DNA from: DASRCB01 sp035653295
Lineage (GTDB): Bacteria; Acidobacteriota; Terriglobia; Bryobacterales; Bryobacteraceae
DNA length: 64,000 nucleotides
NCBI GenBank assembly: GCA_035653295.1
Contig: DASRCB010000174.1
Span: 30,584 to 94,583 of the forward strand
Direction: 5' to 3'
Below, piece by piece: positions 25,977 through 34,900 of this stretch. Each line of letters begins with the position of its first letter. Positions within the stretch are counted from its first letter, which is position 1. The notes below the pieces were generated by a model that was not told where the DNA came from, searched no databases, and worked only from the letters and a program-made list of their open reading frames with translations. Position numbers and translations under genes: made by a program.

Positions 25977-27146
25977 ATGAACAAACTCTCCATTCGCGAT
26001 CTGGATCTCAAGGGAAAAGTCGTCTTCATACGCGTCGACTTCAATGTTCCTCTGGCGCCCGGCGGCCAGGAAATCACCAGTGACAAGCGCATAAAGGCTT
26101 CGCTGCCGACCATCAGGTACGCTCTCGAGCAGGGGGCTGGCGTGATTCTGGCCAGCCACCTCGGCCGCCCCAAAGGGAAGCCCAATCCTGAAATGAGCCT
26201 CAAACCTGTAGCCAAACGGCTGGAAGAGCTGCTGGGCCGTCCGGTGAAGATGGCGCCCGATTGCATCGGGGGCGATGTGGCCAAGATGCGGCCTGCGCCC
26301 GGCGAAGTGCTCCTGCTCGAAAACCTGCGCTTCCATCCCGAGGAAGAAAAGAACGACTCCGGCTTCTCGAAGCAGCTCGCCTCGCTTGCCGACGTATACG
26401 TGAATGACGCCTTCGGTTCCGCGCACCGCGCGCACGCCTCTACCGTCGGCATGATCCAGTTCATGAGCCAGGGCGCGGCCGGTCTGCTCATGGATAAGGA
26501 ACTCGAGTACCTCGGCAAAGCGACCACCAATCCCGAGCGTCCGTGCATCGCTATCCTCGGCGGCGCCAAGGTGTCCGATAAGATCGAGGTCATTCAGAAC
26601 CTGCTGAAGTTCGCGGACAAGCTGCTCATCGGCGGGGCAATGGCCTACACCTTTATGAAGGCGCAGGGAAAGCCGACGGGCAGGTCGCTGGTCGAGGACG
26701 ACAAGGTGGATCTGGCGAAAACGCTGCTTCAGGAATCGGCTGCGAAGCTGATGCTGCCCGTCGATCACGTGGTCGTCTCAGAGCTGAAGGAAGGAGCGCC
26801 GTTCGACGTGGTGGAAACGATTCCCGACGACAAGATGGGCGTGGACATCGGGCCCAGGACCATCGAGGCCTATTCCGCCGAGATCGGACGCGCGAAGACC
26901 ATAATCTGGAACGGGCCGATGGGCGTGTTCGAAAAGCCGCCCTTCGACAAGGGCACGGTCGCGCTGGCGAAGGCGGTGGCCGATTCCGGCGCTGTTTCGG
27001 TGGTTGGGGGAGGCGATTCGGAGAAGGCCATCAAATCGGCCGGCGTAGCGGACAAGATCAGCCACATCTCCACCGGCGGCGGCGCGTCGCTTGAATTCCT
27101 GTCGGGCATCGAACTGCCCGGCGTCGCCGCGCTCACCGGCAAGTAA
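25977..27146 (+). CDS. pgk: Phosphoglycerate kinase
   Basis: A 389-residue full-length enzyme of glycolysis and gluconeogenesis, transferring the acyl phosphate of 1,3-bisphosphoglycerate to ADP. Landmarks in order: RVDFNVPL (substrate loop), [12 protein letters not shown], the [12 protein letters not shown] basic region, [14 protein letters not shown], the GGAKVSDKI segment of the C-terminal domain, NGPMGVFE, and the closing VVGGGDSE and [13 protein letters not shown] nucleotide-binding loops. The gene is followed after 7 nt by a short asparaginase-domain gene, so both are probably on one mRNA. Confidence 0.97.
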   Translation: MNKLSIRDLDLKGKVVFIRVDFNVPLAPGGQEITSDKRIKASLPTIRYALEQGAGVILASHLGRPKGKPNPEMSLKPVAKRLEELLGRPVKMAPDCIGGDVAKMRPAPGEVLLLENLRFHPEEEKNDSGFSKQLASLADVYVNDAFGSAHRAHASTVGMIQFMSQGAAGLLMDKELEYLGKATTNPERPCIAILGGAKVSDKIEVIQNLLKFADKLLIGGAMAYTFMKAQGKPTGRSLVEDDKVDLAKTLLQESAAKLMLPVDHVVVSELKEGAPFDVVETIPDDKMGVDIGPRTIEAYSAEIGRAKTIIWNGPMGVFEKPPFDKGTVALAKAVADSGAVSVVGGGDSEKAIKSAGVADKISHISTGGGASLEFLSGIELPGVAALTGK

Positions 27147-27153
27147 GTTCGGC

Positions 27154-27663
27154 ATGGCGGGCCGGAAACTCTATCTCATCTCCACCGGTGGGACGATCGA
27201 GAAGGTTTACTCCGAGCAGCGGGGTTCGGTCGAGAACGTTGACGCGAAGCTCGACCGTTACCTCGCCCGCCTGCGTCTCCCCGATCTCGATATCGAGCTC
27301 ACACATCTCATGAATAAGGACTCGCTGGAGATGACCGATGACGATCGCCTGCGAGTTCTCGAGGTTGTGCGCGAGAAGCTGCACCATGCCGCGCCCGTCG
27401 TCATCACGCACGGGACCGACACGATGGTGGAAACGGGCCTGGTGCTTCAGCGCAACCTGCCGGAACTGTCCGTCCCAGTCGTCATGACCGGGGCAATGAC
27501 GCCGCTAGGCTTCGAAGGCAGCGACGGTCTTCAGAACCTCACCGAGAGCCTGCTGGCGGCGCGCATCCTGAAGCCCGGCGTGTACGTAGTGATGCATAAC
27601 CAGGTCTTTCCCGTGGACCGCGTCCGCAAGGATCGGGACCTGGCCCGCTTCGTCTGGAAATAG
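27154..27663 (+). CDS. Single-domain L-asparaginase-like protein
   Basis: Codes for 169 residues from ATG 27154, about half the length of normal asparaginases (about 330). It holds the N-terminal catalytic domain with both threonine motifs (STGGTIE, Thr14; and THGTDTMVE) and VMTGAM, but lacks the C-terminal domain. The following gene begins 11 nt later on the opposite strand, so the missing half is not nearby. Short asparaginase-domain proteins are known in other bacteria and may be functional in their own right; amidase activity is not proven. Co-transcription with pgk gives no clear functional clue. Confidence 0.75.
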   Translation: MAGRKLYLISTGGTIEKVYSEQRGSVENVDAKLDRYLARLRLPDLDIELTHLMNKDSLEMTDDDRLRVLEVVREKLHHAAPVVITHGTDTMVETGLVLQRNLPELSVPVVMTGAMTPLGFEGSDGLQNLTESLLAARILKPGVYVVMHNQVFPVDRVRKDRDLARFVWK

Positions 27664-27673
27664 GCCGCGCCAG

Positions 27674-30133
27674 TCAATCCGACCGCAGCGCGCGCATGGG
27701 ATCGATCGACGCCGCACGGCGCGCCGGAAGGAACGCCGCCAACAGCGTCATGATCGCGATTCCGCCGAGCGCAACCACCAGCGCCAACGGATCGCTCGGA
27801 CTCAAGCCGTAAAGCATCGATCGAAGACTCCGGGCGACCGCCAGCGACGCGGCCACGCCGACAGCGAGCCCGCAGGCCGCAACCGCCAGGCTCTCCAGCA
27901 GAACCATTCGCAGAACTGCCGAACGTTGTGCGCCCAGGGCCATGCGCACACCGAATTCCATCCGTCGTCGACCGATGGTGTAGGATACGCTCCCGTACAG
28001 CCCGATCGCCACCAGAAACGCCGCGAGCGCGCCAAAAAAAATGGAGAGCGTGGCCATCAACCTGTCCTGGGAGACGCTTTCGGCAAACTGCTCCTCCTGA
28101 GTCATCGGCTTCTCCGGTGAGATGTCCGGATCGCTGGCATGAACGGCTTTTGTGGCTTCCATCACCAGCATTTTCGGGTTGCCATTCGTGTGCAGCTCGT
28201 ATTGCATCCCGAGCACTCCCCGGGTCTGCGTGAACGGGAAATACGCCATCGGATGATCGCGCTCCTTCACGCCTGAGTAGCGGCTGTCGCCACAAACCCC
28301 GACGATGGTGTATTGCACTTTCCCATTTTCGAAAAATGCAATGTGATGGCCCAGCGGATTCAGCGCCGGCAGGTAACGGTCGGCGAAGGTCTTGTTGATG
28401 ATTGCCACCCGGGGCGAGGTCGCCGTGTCGTAGCTTTCGATATCGCGCCCCAGTTGCAGCGGGATGCCGAGCGTGCGCAGAAAATCGGGCCCAACAATAT
28501 TCGTGCGCATGGGCGCCACTGCACGGCGAGGCAGGGGATTTCGCCCGTCCACCAGCACGCCATCGTTGTTGCTGCCTCCGCTGCCGAGCCTGACTTCCAT
28601 CACCGTCGCCGAGTCCACGCCTGGCAGCGCGCGCATGCGTTCCAGCAGGGCGTTATGGAATCTGACCGCGCCGTCGTCAGTGTGCACGTCCTTTTGCGGC
28701 GTGATCCCGAATACAAGCAGACCCGAAGTGCGCATCCCGAGCGCACGTCCTTCCACGTTGCGCAGACTGCGATACAGAAGAGTCGCGGCGCACAGCAGCA
28801 CCATGCACAACGAGATCTGGAATGAGATCGCCGCTCTCTGCCCGAAGAAGCGGCGTCGTGCCCCGGACGCTGCGGTTCCCGACGAGGACCGAAGCGCCGG
28901 GCTGAGCGAGAGGCGGCTGATCATTCCCAGCGGCGCCAGCCCAAACGCCATTGCAACAGCGACAGAGATCAGGACCGTGAACAGCAGGACCCGCTGATCC
29001 GGCTGGGCGGTGATCTCCAGCCCCGACCAGGCCGTGATTGCATCCGTTGCAGCGGTAGCCAGCACCCATCCCAGAGCCGCGCCCGCTCCCACCAGCACTG
29101 CGGTCTCGTTCAGCAGTTGCCAGAACAGCGCACGCCGGCTCGCACCCAGCGCCTGGCGCAGACTGAATTCCACGACCCTGGCGGAGTTGCGCGCCATCAG
29201 CAGCATGACCACATTTCCGCACGCGATCAGCAGCACGAGACCGACCATGCCCATGAGGAATCGCAGCGGCTGCTCGTACTCCTCTCGCAGTCCCTCGATG
29301 CCGCGAACAGAGGTCAGCACGAGGAGCGGCCTTTGCTCATGCCGGTCCACAGGCGACGCGCTGGCGAGCGTCCTGCGAAACAGCGGCAGCACTTGGCGTT
29401 CCGCCGCCGGCGCTGAGATTCCTGGGCGCAGTCGACCGACCATCATCAGCGCCAGCCACTCCGGCGAGCCATAGAGCGTGTGATCCGTTGGCGGCGTGCC
29501 CCACGCATTCAGCTCCGGCCGGGATTGAAGGGGGATCCAGAAGTCCATGCGTGCGTGCTGTGGGTCCACGCCGCCGAACCCGGGCGGCGCCACTCCCACA
29601 ATGGACAGCGGAACCCCTTTCACGTAAAACACTTTGCCCAGTACGCCGGAGTCGCCGCCGAATCGCCGCTTCCACCAGTCGTGACTCAGGACTGCGATGG
29701 CCGCGTGCGTGCGCTCGTCTTCCTCCGTGAACCCGCGCCCAAGTACAGGCTGAACGCCAAGACCGGAGAAGAAGTTGCCGCTGACCATCTCCCCGAGATC
29801 CTGCTCCGGCTCCGCGCCGATCCGCACGGTGGTCTTGTCAAAAGCGAGCGGAGCAAACGCCATCACGCTCCGGAACACGTCCCGGCGGGCGCGCATGGCT
29901 TCGAACACCGGCATGGACAGCGACATGTCGCCGAAACCTGTCTGCGATGTGCTCAGGGGCTGATTCCTGAGGTGAAAATAGACCAGCTCCCACGGATTCG
30001 GCGCCGCCACCGAGCGCAGCAGCACGGCATTCATCACGCTGAACACCGCCGTGTTGGCCCCAATTCCGAGAGCAATGGTCACAACCGCGACGGCGGTGAA
30101 GACCGGCGATTTCCTGAATTGCCGCAGCTTCAT
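27674..30133 (-). CDS. ADOP-type ABC permease, second of four
   Basis: About 819 residues from ATG 30133. A GTG at 30190 would add 19 residues; neither start has a clear ribosome binding site. The protein opens with RQFRKSPVFTAVAVVTIALGIGANTAVFS, a standard ADOP first span, and has the FtsX motif ACGNVVMLLMARNSARVVEFSLRQALGAS midway, a second half starting near ISFQISLCMVLLCAATLLYRS, and the final FtsX core ending ASIDPMRALRSD. No ATPase gene is adjacent. Its stop lies 10 nt from the end of the convergent asparaginase-like gene. Role unknown; the family is expanded in acidobacteria. Confidence 0.88.
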   Translation of the reverse strand: MKLRQFRKSPVFTAVAVVTIALGIGANTAVFSVMNAVLLRSVAAPNPWELVYFHLRNQPLSTSQTGFGDMSLSMPVFEAMRARRDVFRSVMAFAPLAFDKTTVRIGAEPEQDLGEMVSGNFFSGLGVQPVLGRGFTEEDERTHAAIAVLSHDWWKRRFGGDSGVLGKVFYVKGVPLSIVGVAPPGFGGVDPQHARMDFWIPLQSRPELNAWGTPPTDHTLYGSPEWLALMMVGRLRPGISAPAAERQVLPLFRRTLASASPVDRHEQRPLLVLTSVRGIEGLREEYEQPLRFLMGMVGLVLLIACGNVVMLLMARNSARVVEFSLRQALGASRRALFWQLLNETAVLVGAGAALGWVLATAATDAITAWSGLEITAQPDQRVLLFTVLISVAVAMAFGLAPLGMISRLSLSPALRSSSGTAASGARRRFFGQRAAISFQISLCMVLLCAATLLYRSLRNVEGRALGMRTSGLLVFGITPQKDVHTDDGAVRFHNALLERMRALPGVDSATVMEVRLGSGGSNNDGVLVDGRNPLPRRAVAPMRTNIVGPDFLRTLGIPLQLGRDIESYDTATSPRVAIINKTFADRYLPALNPLGHHIAFFENGKVQYTIVGVCGDSRYSGVKERDHPMAYFPFTQTRGVLGMQYELHTNGNPKMLVMEATKAVHASDPDISPEKPMTQEEQFAESVSQDRLMATLSIFFGALAAFLVAIGLYGSVSYTIGRRRMEFGVRMALGAQRSAVLRMVLLESLAVAACGLAVGVAASLAVARSLRSMLYGLSPSDPLALVVALGGIAIMTLLAAFLPARRAASIDPMRALRSD

Positions 30134-30280
30134 AGGCTCGTGCGCTGGAGGCAATCCGAATGCCAGCAAAACCCCTCGATTCCTCCGCACGCACCCGTGT
30201 GCGATGTGCGATTTCGATACGGATCACGGCGAATCCGAACAGAACGGAGACCTCCTGGACCCCCGCTGCATCTCTAACTC

Positions 30281-30976
30281 ATGAAAATCGGCGTTATCGG
30301 CGCAGGAAACATCGGCGGCGCGCTCACGCGGCGCTTCACTCAACTGGGGCATGAGGTGTTCGTGGCTAACTCACGGGGACCGGAGTCCCTGGCCGACCTG
30401 GCAAAGGAAACCGGGGCCAAACCTGTGACCGCCCAGGAAGCCGCCCGGGCCGGCGAAGTGGTCGTGGTTACGATTCCCGAGGCCAAAATCCCCGCCCTCC
30501 CGAAAGACCTCTTTGCCGGCGTTCCCGATGACGTGGTGGTCATCGACACCGGCAATTATTATCCTCGCAACCGCGACGGCCGCATTGCCGGAATCGAGGC
30601 CGGCGTGACCGAGAGCCGGTGGGTGTCGCAACAGCTCGGACGGCCGGTGATCAAGACATTCAACAACATCTATGCCCAACACCTTCAGGAACGCGGGAAA
30701 CCGAAGGGCTCGCCCGGGCGGATTGCGCTGCCGGTGGCCGGCGACGATCCGAAGGCTAAGGCCGTGGTGATGCGTCTTGTCGATGAGCTGGGTTTCGACC
30801 CCGTCGACGCCGGCGGGCTCGATGAATCCTGGCGGCAGCAACCCGGCACTCCCGTTTACGCCGCCGACTTCGACGCGGACGGAGTCCGAAGGGCGCTCGC
30901 CGCCGCAACGCCCGAGCGCAAACCGGAGTGGAAGGCCACGGACAAAAGTCCGGGCACCTTCGAAAACCCGGCCTGA
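30281..30976 (+). CDS. NAD(P)-binding oxidoreductase of the NADPH-dependent F420 reductase family
   Basis: A 231-residue protein with an N-terminal Rossmann fold (IGVIGAGNIGGALTRR, residues 3-18), followed by VVVTIPEAKIPAL and VIDTGNYYPRNRDG. This is the pattern of F420H2:NADP oxidoreductase-like and FNO/STEAP-like proteins. True F420 use cannot be judged from sequence, and no F420 biosynthesis genes are here; in many bacteria these proteins are annotated simply as NADPH-dependent reductases. The gene stands alone, divergent from an ADOP permease and convergent with a small secreted protein gene. Confidence 0.78.
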   Translation: MKIGVIGAGNIGGALTRRFTQLGHEVFVANSRGPESLADLAKETGAKPVTAQEAARAGEVVVVTIPEAKIPALPKDLFAGVPDDVVVIDTGNYYPRNRDGRIAGIEAGVTESRWVSQQLGRPVIKTFNNIYAQHLQERGKPKGSPGRIALPVAGDDPKAKAVVMRLVDELGFDPVDAGGLDESWRQQPGTPVYAADFDADGVRRALAAATPERKPEWKATDKSPGTFENPA

Positions 30977-30989
30977 CGCGCCGCTGCGG

Positions 30990-31349
30990 CTACTGCGACT
31001 GCGCCTGCGCCTGATCGCCGATGGTGAAAACCACCGGCTGCTCGATGAAGTGCGAGCGGTTCGCGTCGAGGATCATGAGATGGTAGCGGCCGGCATCCGC
31101 TTTGGGCACCTTGAACTTGATCTCCTCGTCGGCCTGGTCAAGGATGGTCGCTTTGATGTCGTGTTTACCATCTGTGAGATACATCTCACACACCTGCTTC
31201 TTGCCCAGATTCTGGCCTTTGGCGCTGACCGTATCCCCTTCCTTGCCGGTGTCCGGGTCCACGGTGGACAGCAACGGAGCGGCTTGAAACGCAAAGGCGG
31301 CGGTCGCGAGAACGGCTCCGAGAAACATCACCCTCATGGGACGCCTCAT
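30990..31349 (-). CDS. Small secreted protein with IPT/TIG-like fold
   Basis: A 119-residue protein with a signal peptide (residues 5-22) and one Ig-like IPT/TIG-type domain: PLLSTVDPDTGKEGDTVSAKGQNLG resembles the start of TIG domains, which usually read P..G..GT.V.I.G.NL. The C-terminal tail is Gln/Ala-rich. ATG 31349 has an AGGAGG site 8 nt upstream. TIG domains bind proteins or sugars at the cell surface; no partner is evident here. Confidence 0.68.
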   Translation of the reverse strand: MRRPMRVMFLGAVLATAAFAFQAAPLLSTVDPDTGKEGDTVSAKGQNLGKKQVCEMYLTDGKHDIKATILDQADEEIKFKVPKADAGRYHLMILDANRSHFIEQPVVFTIGDQAQAQSQ

Positions 31350-31440
31350 ACTTTGAGCCTCCTGTGATTTGCGGCTAATTATATACCCTATCGACGGCGC
31401 TCGGCGTCAAAGCGCGGCCGGGCCGCCCACGGCCCGTAAA

Positions 31441-33510
31441 ATGGTCGATGTGCGTCCTACCCGACTCCTGCTCACGATTCCCGCGTTGCTGGCGCTGACC
31501 GGCCTGGCAACCGCGCAGACTGCTGCCCCCAGAGCCGCCGCCTCCTCCGCCATCGCCAAAGCCCCTCCGAGTTTCGACCTGAACGCCATGGACCGCGGTG
31601 CGAACCCCTGCGACAACTTCTATAAGTACTCCTGCGGGATGTGGCTCGCGCATAATCCAATTCCCGCGGACCGCGCGCGATGGGGCCGCTTCGACGAGCT
31701 TCGGGAGCGCAATACCGAGGTGCTGCGCGGCATCCTGGAGCGGGCGTCAAATCCTTCCGCGACCCGCGACGCCGACACGCAGAAGATCGGAGACCTGTAC
31801 GCATCCTGCATGGACGAAAAAGCGGTGAATGCCAGGGGTGACGATCCCATTAAGCCGGAACTGGCGCGGATCGATTCCATCGCCGATAAGCACGAGGTGG
31901 TCACCATCGTCCCGCGCCTGCACCGGCAGGGCGTAGACGTACTCTTCCGCTTCGGCTCCAGCCCCGATCCGAAGAACTCGAAAATGGAAATCGGCGACCT
32001 CGATCAGGGAGGGCTGGGCCTGCCCGACCGCGACTACTACCTCCGCACCGATCCCAAATCAGTCGAGGTTCGCAAGGCCTACGTGACGCACATCCAGAAC
32101 ATGCTGCATCTCATCGGAGAAGCGCCGGCGACCGCCGCCTCCGATGCACAGGCCGTCATGGCCTTCGAGACGGCGCTGGCCAAAGGCTCCCTGGACAACG
32201 TGTCCCGGCGCGATCCGAATCAGGTCTTTCACAAGCTGAGCATTCAGGAGCTGACGTCACTGTGCCCGTTCTTCAGCTGGCCGGCGTACTTCGATTCCGT
32301 CGGCTCGCCGAAGATCGACTCTCTCAATGTGGATGTGCCCAACTTCATGCGCGCGCTCGAAACGGCGCTGGTCGAGACCGATCTGCCGGTGCTCAAGGCC
32401 TATCTGCGCTGGCATCTCGTTCACGCCGAAGCCGCGCTGCTTTCGCAGCCGTTCGTGGACGAGGACTTCAGCTTTTACGGGCACACTCTCCAGGGCACCG
32501 CCCAGCTCCGTCCCCGGTGGAAGCGCTGCGTCGACCTTGCCGACGGCGATCTCGGCTTCGCTCTGGGAAAGAAATACGTGGACGAAACCTTCGGGGCGGA
32601 GGGCAAGGCGCGCACCCTGAAGATGGTGCATGACATCGAAAACGCCATGCACAGCGACCTGCAGTCGCTGTCCTGGATGACCCCGGAAACGAAGAAATAC
32701 GCGCTGGAAAAGCTGGCCGCGGTGGCGAACAAGATCGGTTATCCGGACCACTGGCGCGATTATTCCAGCGTGGACATCGTTCGCGGCGATCTGGTAGGCG
32801 ATGACCTGCGCGCCACCGAATTTGAAGTGGAGCGCCAGATTCACAAGATCGGGAAACCGGTAGACCGCAGCGAGTGGGGCATGACGCCGCCGACGGTTAA
32901 CGCCTATTACAATCCGCTGGAGAATAACATCAACTTCCCAGCCGGCATTCTGCAGCCGCCGTTCTACAGCAATCAGGTCGATGACGCGGTGAATTACGGC
33001 GCCATCGGGGCGGTGATCGGGCACGAGCTCACGCACGGCTTTGACGATCAGGGGCGGCAGTTCGATGCCGACGGCAACCTGCAGGACTGGTGGACGAAAG
33101 AGGACGCGGCGGCGTTCGAGAAGCGCGCCCAGTGCTTCGTCGACGAGTATTCAAAATTCATCGCCTCTGGCGACGTTCACGAGAACGGGAAGCTCGAGCT
33201 CGGTGAGAATACCGCGGACAATGGAGGTCTGCGGCTGGCGTTCATGGCGTTGATGTCGACGCTGGAGGGGCATGAGCCCGGCAAGCGGGATGGCTTCATG
33301 CCCGAACAGCGCTTCTTCCTCGGCTGGGGCCAGATCTGGTGCGAGAATATCCGTCCGGAAGCGGCGCGGAACTCGGCGCTGACCAATCCGCACGCGCTTG
33401 GCGAGTTCCGGGTGAACGGTGTTTTGTCCAACATGCCCGAATTCGAGAAGGCGTTCTCGTGCAAACAGGGCGATCCGATGGTCCGGGTCCCGCAGTGCCG
33501 CGTCTGGTGA
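31441..33510 (+). CDS. M13 family metallopeptidase (neprilysin/PepO-like)
   Basis: Codes for 689 residues from ATG 31441 (GTG 31450 is possible). A signal peptide (about 10-26) precedes the M13 N-terminal helical domain (FDLNAMDRGANPCDNFYKYSCG) and the catalytic domain with HELTH (His528, Glu529, His532), third ligand Glu589 in ENTADNGG, and the substrate-binding NAYYNPLENNINFPAGIL. All zinc residues are present, so it should be an active periplasmic or surface endopeptidase. A possible promoter is TTTGAG-18-TAATTA (31352-31381). The ECF sigma gene follows 70 nt later with its own promoter. Confidence 0.93.
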   Translation: MVDVRPTRLLLTIPALLALTGLATAQTAAPRAAASSAIAKAPPSFDLNAMDRGANPCDNFYKYSCGMWLAHNPIPADRARWGRFDELRERNTEVLRGILERASNPSATRDADTQKIGDLYASCMDEKAVNARGDDPIKPELARIDSIADKHEVVTIVPRLHRQGVDVLFRFGSSPDPKNSKMEIGDLDQGGLGLPDRDYYLRTDPKSVEVRKAYVTHIQNMLHLIGEAPATAASDAQAVMAFETALAKGSLDNVSRRDPNQVFHKLSIQELTSLCPFFSWPAYFDSVGSPKIDSLNVDVPNFMRALETALVETDLPVLKAYLRWHLVHAEAALLSQPFVDEDFSFYGHTLQGTAQLRPRWKRCVDLADGDLGFALGKKYVDETFGAEGKARTLKMVHDIENAMHSDLQSLSWMTPETKKYALEKLAAVANKIGYPDHWRDYSSVDIVRGDLVGDDLRATEFEVERQIHKIGKPVDRSEWGMTPPTVNAYYNPLENNINFPAGILQPPFYSNQVDDAVNYGAIGAVIGHELTHGFDDQGRQFDADGNLQDWWTKEDAAAFEKRAQCFVDEYSKFIASGDVHENGKLELGENTADNGGLRLAFMALMSTLEGHEPGKRDGFMPEQRFFLGWGQIWCENIRPEAARNSALTNPHALGEFRVNGVLSNMPEFEKAFSCKQGDPMVRVPQCRVW

Positions 33511-33543
33511 CGCAATCCGCCGGACAGTACTTCCGCCGCGGCC

Positions 33544-33572
33544 GGAACCTTTCGCTCGGAAGCCAGTAATAC
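33544..33572 (+). promoter_or_regulatory. Candidate ECF-type promoter of the sigma factor gene
   Basis: GGAACC (33544-33549), 17-nt spacer, TAATAC (33567-33572), followed by T. GGAAC-type -35 boxes are the hallmark of many ECF sigma factors, so this may be autoregulation. A near-identical arrangement (18-nt spacer) precedes the ADOP gene at 62777. Confidence 0.5.
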
Positions 33573-33580
33573 TCAATGTG

Positions 33581-34126
33581 ATGGGAAGTTCGGACGGCGA
33601 CCTGATGCTGCAGGTCCGGCGGGGCAATTTGTCCGGCCTGGCCGAGCTGTTTGAGCGCTACCACAAGCCGCTGTACCGTTACTTCCTGCACCTGAGTGGC
33701 GATCGGGACCTGAGTGAAGATCTGGCCCAGGAGGCGTTTTTTCGCGTTCTCAAGCATCGCGATACCTTCGACGCGCGCCGGCCGTTCTCGCCCTGGCTGT
33801 ACCAGATCGCGCGGAATCTGCACATGGACCAGATGCGCAAGCGGAAGCTGGAGAGCATCCCGGAAGGGCACGATCCGGCCGTCAACCACGACGCCGACGA
33901 GAAGCTGGGCCGGGAGCAGGAACTGAGCCTACTGCGGCGCGCGCTCGACCGCCTGCCGCTGGAAAAGCGCGAGGTGCTGGTCCTCAGCCGGTTTCAAAAC
34001 ATGAAGTACGAAGACATCGCCGTGGTCCTGAATTGCGAGGTGGGCACGGTGAAAACGAGGGTCTTTCGGGCCATGAGGGCCCTTTCGGAGAGCTATCGGG
34101 AATTATCGGGAGCCAAAGCAGTATGA
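33581..34126 (+). CDS. ECF-type RNA polymerase sigma factor
   Basis: Codes for 181 residues from ATG 33581 (an in-frame GTG at 33578 is also possible). Region 2 is clear (FERYHKPLYRYFLHLSGDRDLSEDLAQEAFFRVLKHRDTF, then PWLYQIARNLHMDQMRKRK), and region 4 forms the helix-turn-helix KYEDIAVVLNCEVGTVKTRVFRAM. There is no sigma-1.1 or region 3, as usual for group IV factors. The next gene, its probable anti-sigma factor, overlaps by 4 nt. The candidate -10 box ends 8 nt before the ATG, so the mRNA could be leaderless or nearly so. The signal is unknown. Confidence 0.92.
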   Translation: MGSSDGDLMLQVRRGNLSGLAELFERYHKPLYRYFLHLSGDRDLSEDLAQEAFFRVLKHRDTFDARRPFSPWLYQIARNLHMDQMRKRKLESIPEGHDPAVNHDADEKLGREQELSLLRRALDRLPLEKREVLVLSRFQNMKYEDIAVVLNCEVGTVKTRVFRAMRALSESYRELSGAKAV

Positions 34127-34896
34127 CGTGCGAAGAATCCAAAATCCGCCTTGCGGACTACTGGCGAGCCGGCGCGGATTCGCATGACGCCGAGCTGGAG
34201 AGCCATCTGCAAACATGCGCCGCCTGCGGCGCCGAAGCCCGCGACCTCGGCGTGCTGTGGGAGGCTCTGGGCGAACTGCCGGAGAAGGACCCGCGCGCCC
34301 GCCTGAGTCACAGATTCTATTCCCGGCTGCGCGACATGGAGCGCTCCGAGATGCGCCGGGCCGCGTTCTTTGACTGGCTCCGGACGCCCTGGATCACCGC
34401 GGCCGCGGCCTGCGCCATTCTCGCCGCCGGGGTCGCGCTTGGCCGTTATTCGGCGCAGCGCGATAACGAAATTTCGCGCCTCCAGGATCAGATCGCCAAC
34501 ATGCGCCAGATGGTGGCGCTGTCGCTTCTGGGACAGCAGTCCGCCACCGAACGGCTGAAGGGCATCGACTACGCTCAGGGCCTGCACGATAACGACAGCA
34601 AAGTGGTCCAGGCGTTGCTCACCGCCATGGAGCAGGACTCGAACGTGAACGTGCGCCTGGCCGCGGTGGACGCGCTGCGGCGCTTCGGCGAGTTGTCGGA
34701 AGTAAGGCGCAGCCTGATCAATACCCTGCCGCGCCAGGATTCGCCACTGATGCAGATCGCGGTGATGGATCAGCTGGTGGAGATGCGCGACCGGTCATCG
34801 GTGCCGGCCATCAGCTCGCTGCTGAACGAGCGCGACCTGAATCCGGCGGTACGACATCACGCAGCCTGGGCGCTGCAGCAGTTACAGGAGCAGTAA
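34123..34896 (+). CDS. Putative zinc-finger anti-sigma factor with HEAT-like periplasmic domain
   Basis: Codes for 257 residues from ATG 34123, which overlaps the sigma gene stop (ATGA). Residues 1-40 match the zf-HC2 anti-sigma domain with H28-x3-C32-x2-C35. A single transmembrane span lies at about 89-106 (TAAAACAILAAGVALG). The C-terminal part (about 150-257) shows HEAT-like helical repeats (VRLAAVDALRRFGE..., MQIAVMDQLVEMRD..., VRHHAAWALQQL). The finger would hold the sigma factor inside the cell and the HEAT part would sense something outside. Similar HEAT-carrying anti-sigma factors occur in acidobacteria, but the ligand is not known. Confidence 0.82.
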   Translation: MTCEESKIRLADYWRAGADSHDAELESHLQTCAACGAEARDLGVLWEALGELPEKDPRARLSHRFYSRLRDMERSEMRRAAFFDWLRTPWITAAAACAILAAGVALGRYSAQRDNEISRLQDQIANMRQMVALSLLGQQSATERLKGIDYAQGLHDNDSKVVQALLTAMEQDSNVNVRLAAVDALRRFGELSEVRRSLINTLPRQDSPLMQIAVMDQLVEMRDRSSVPAISSLLNERDLNPAVRHHAAWALQQLQEQ

Positions 34897-34900
34897 GGAT

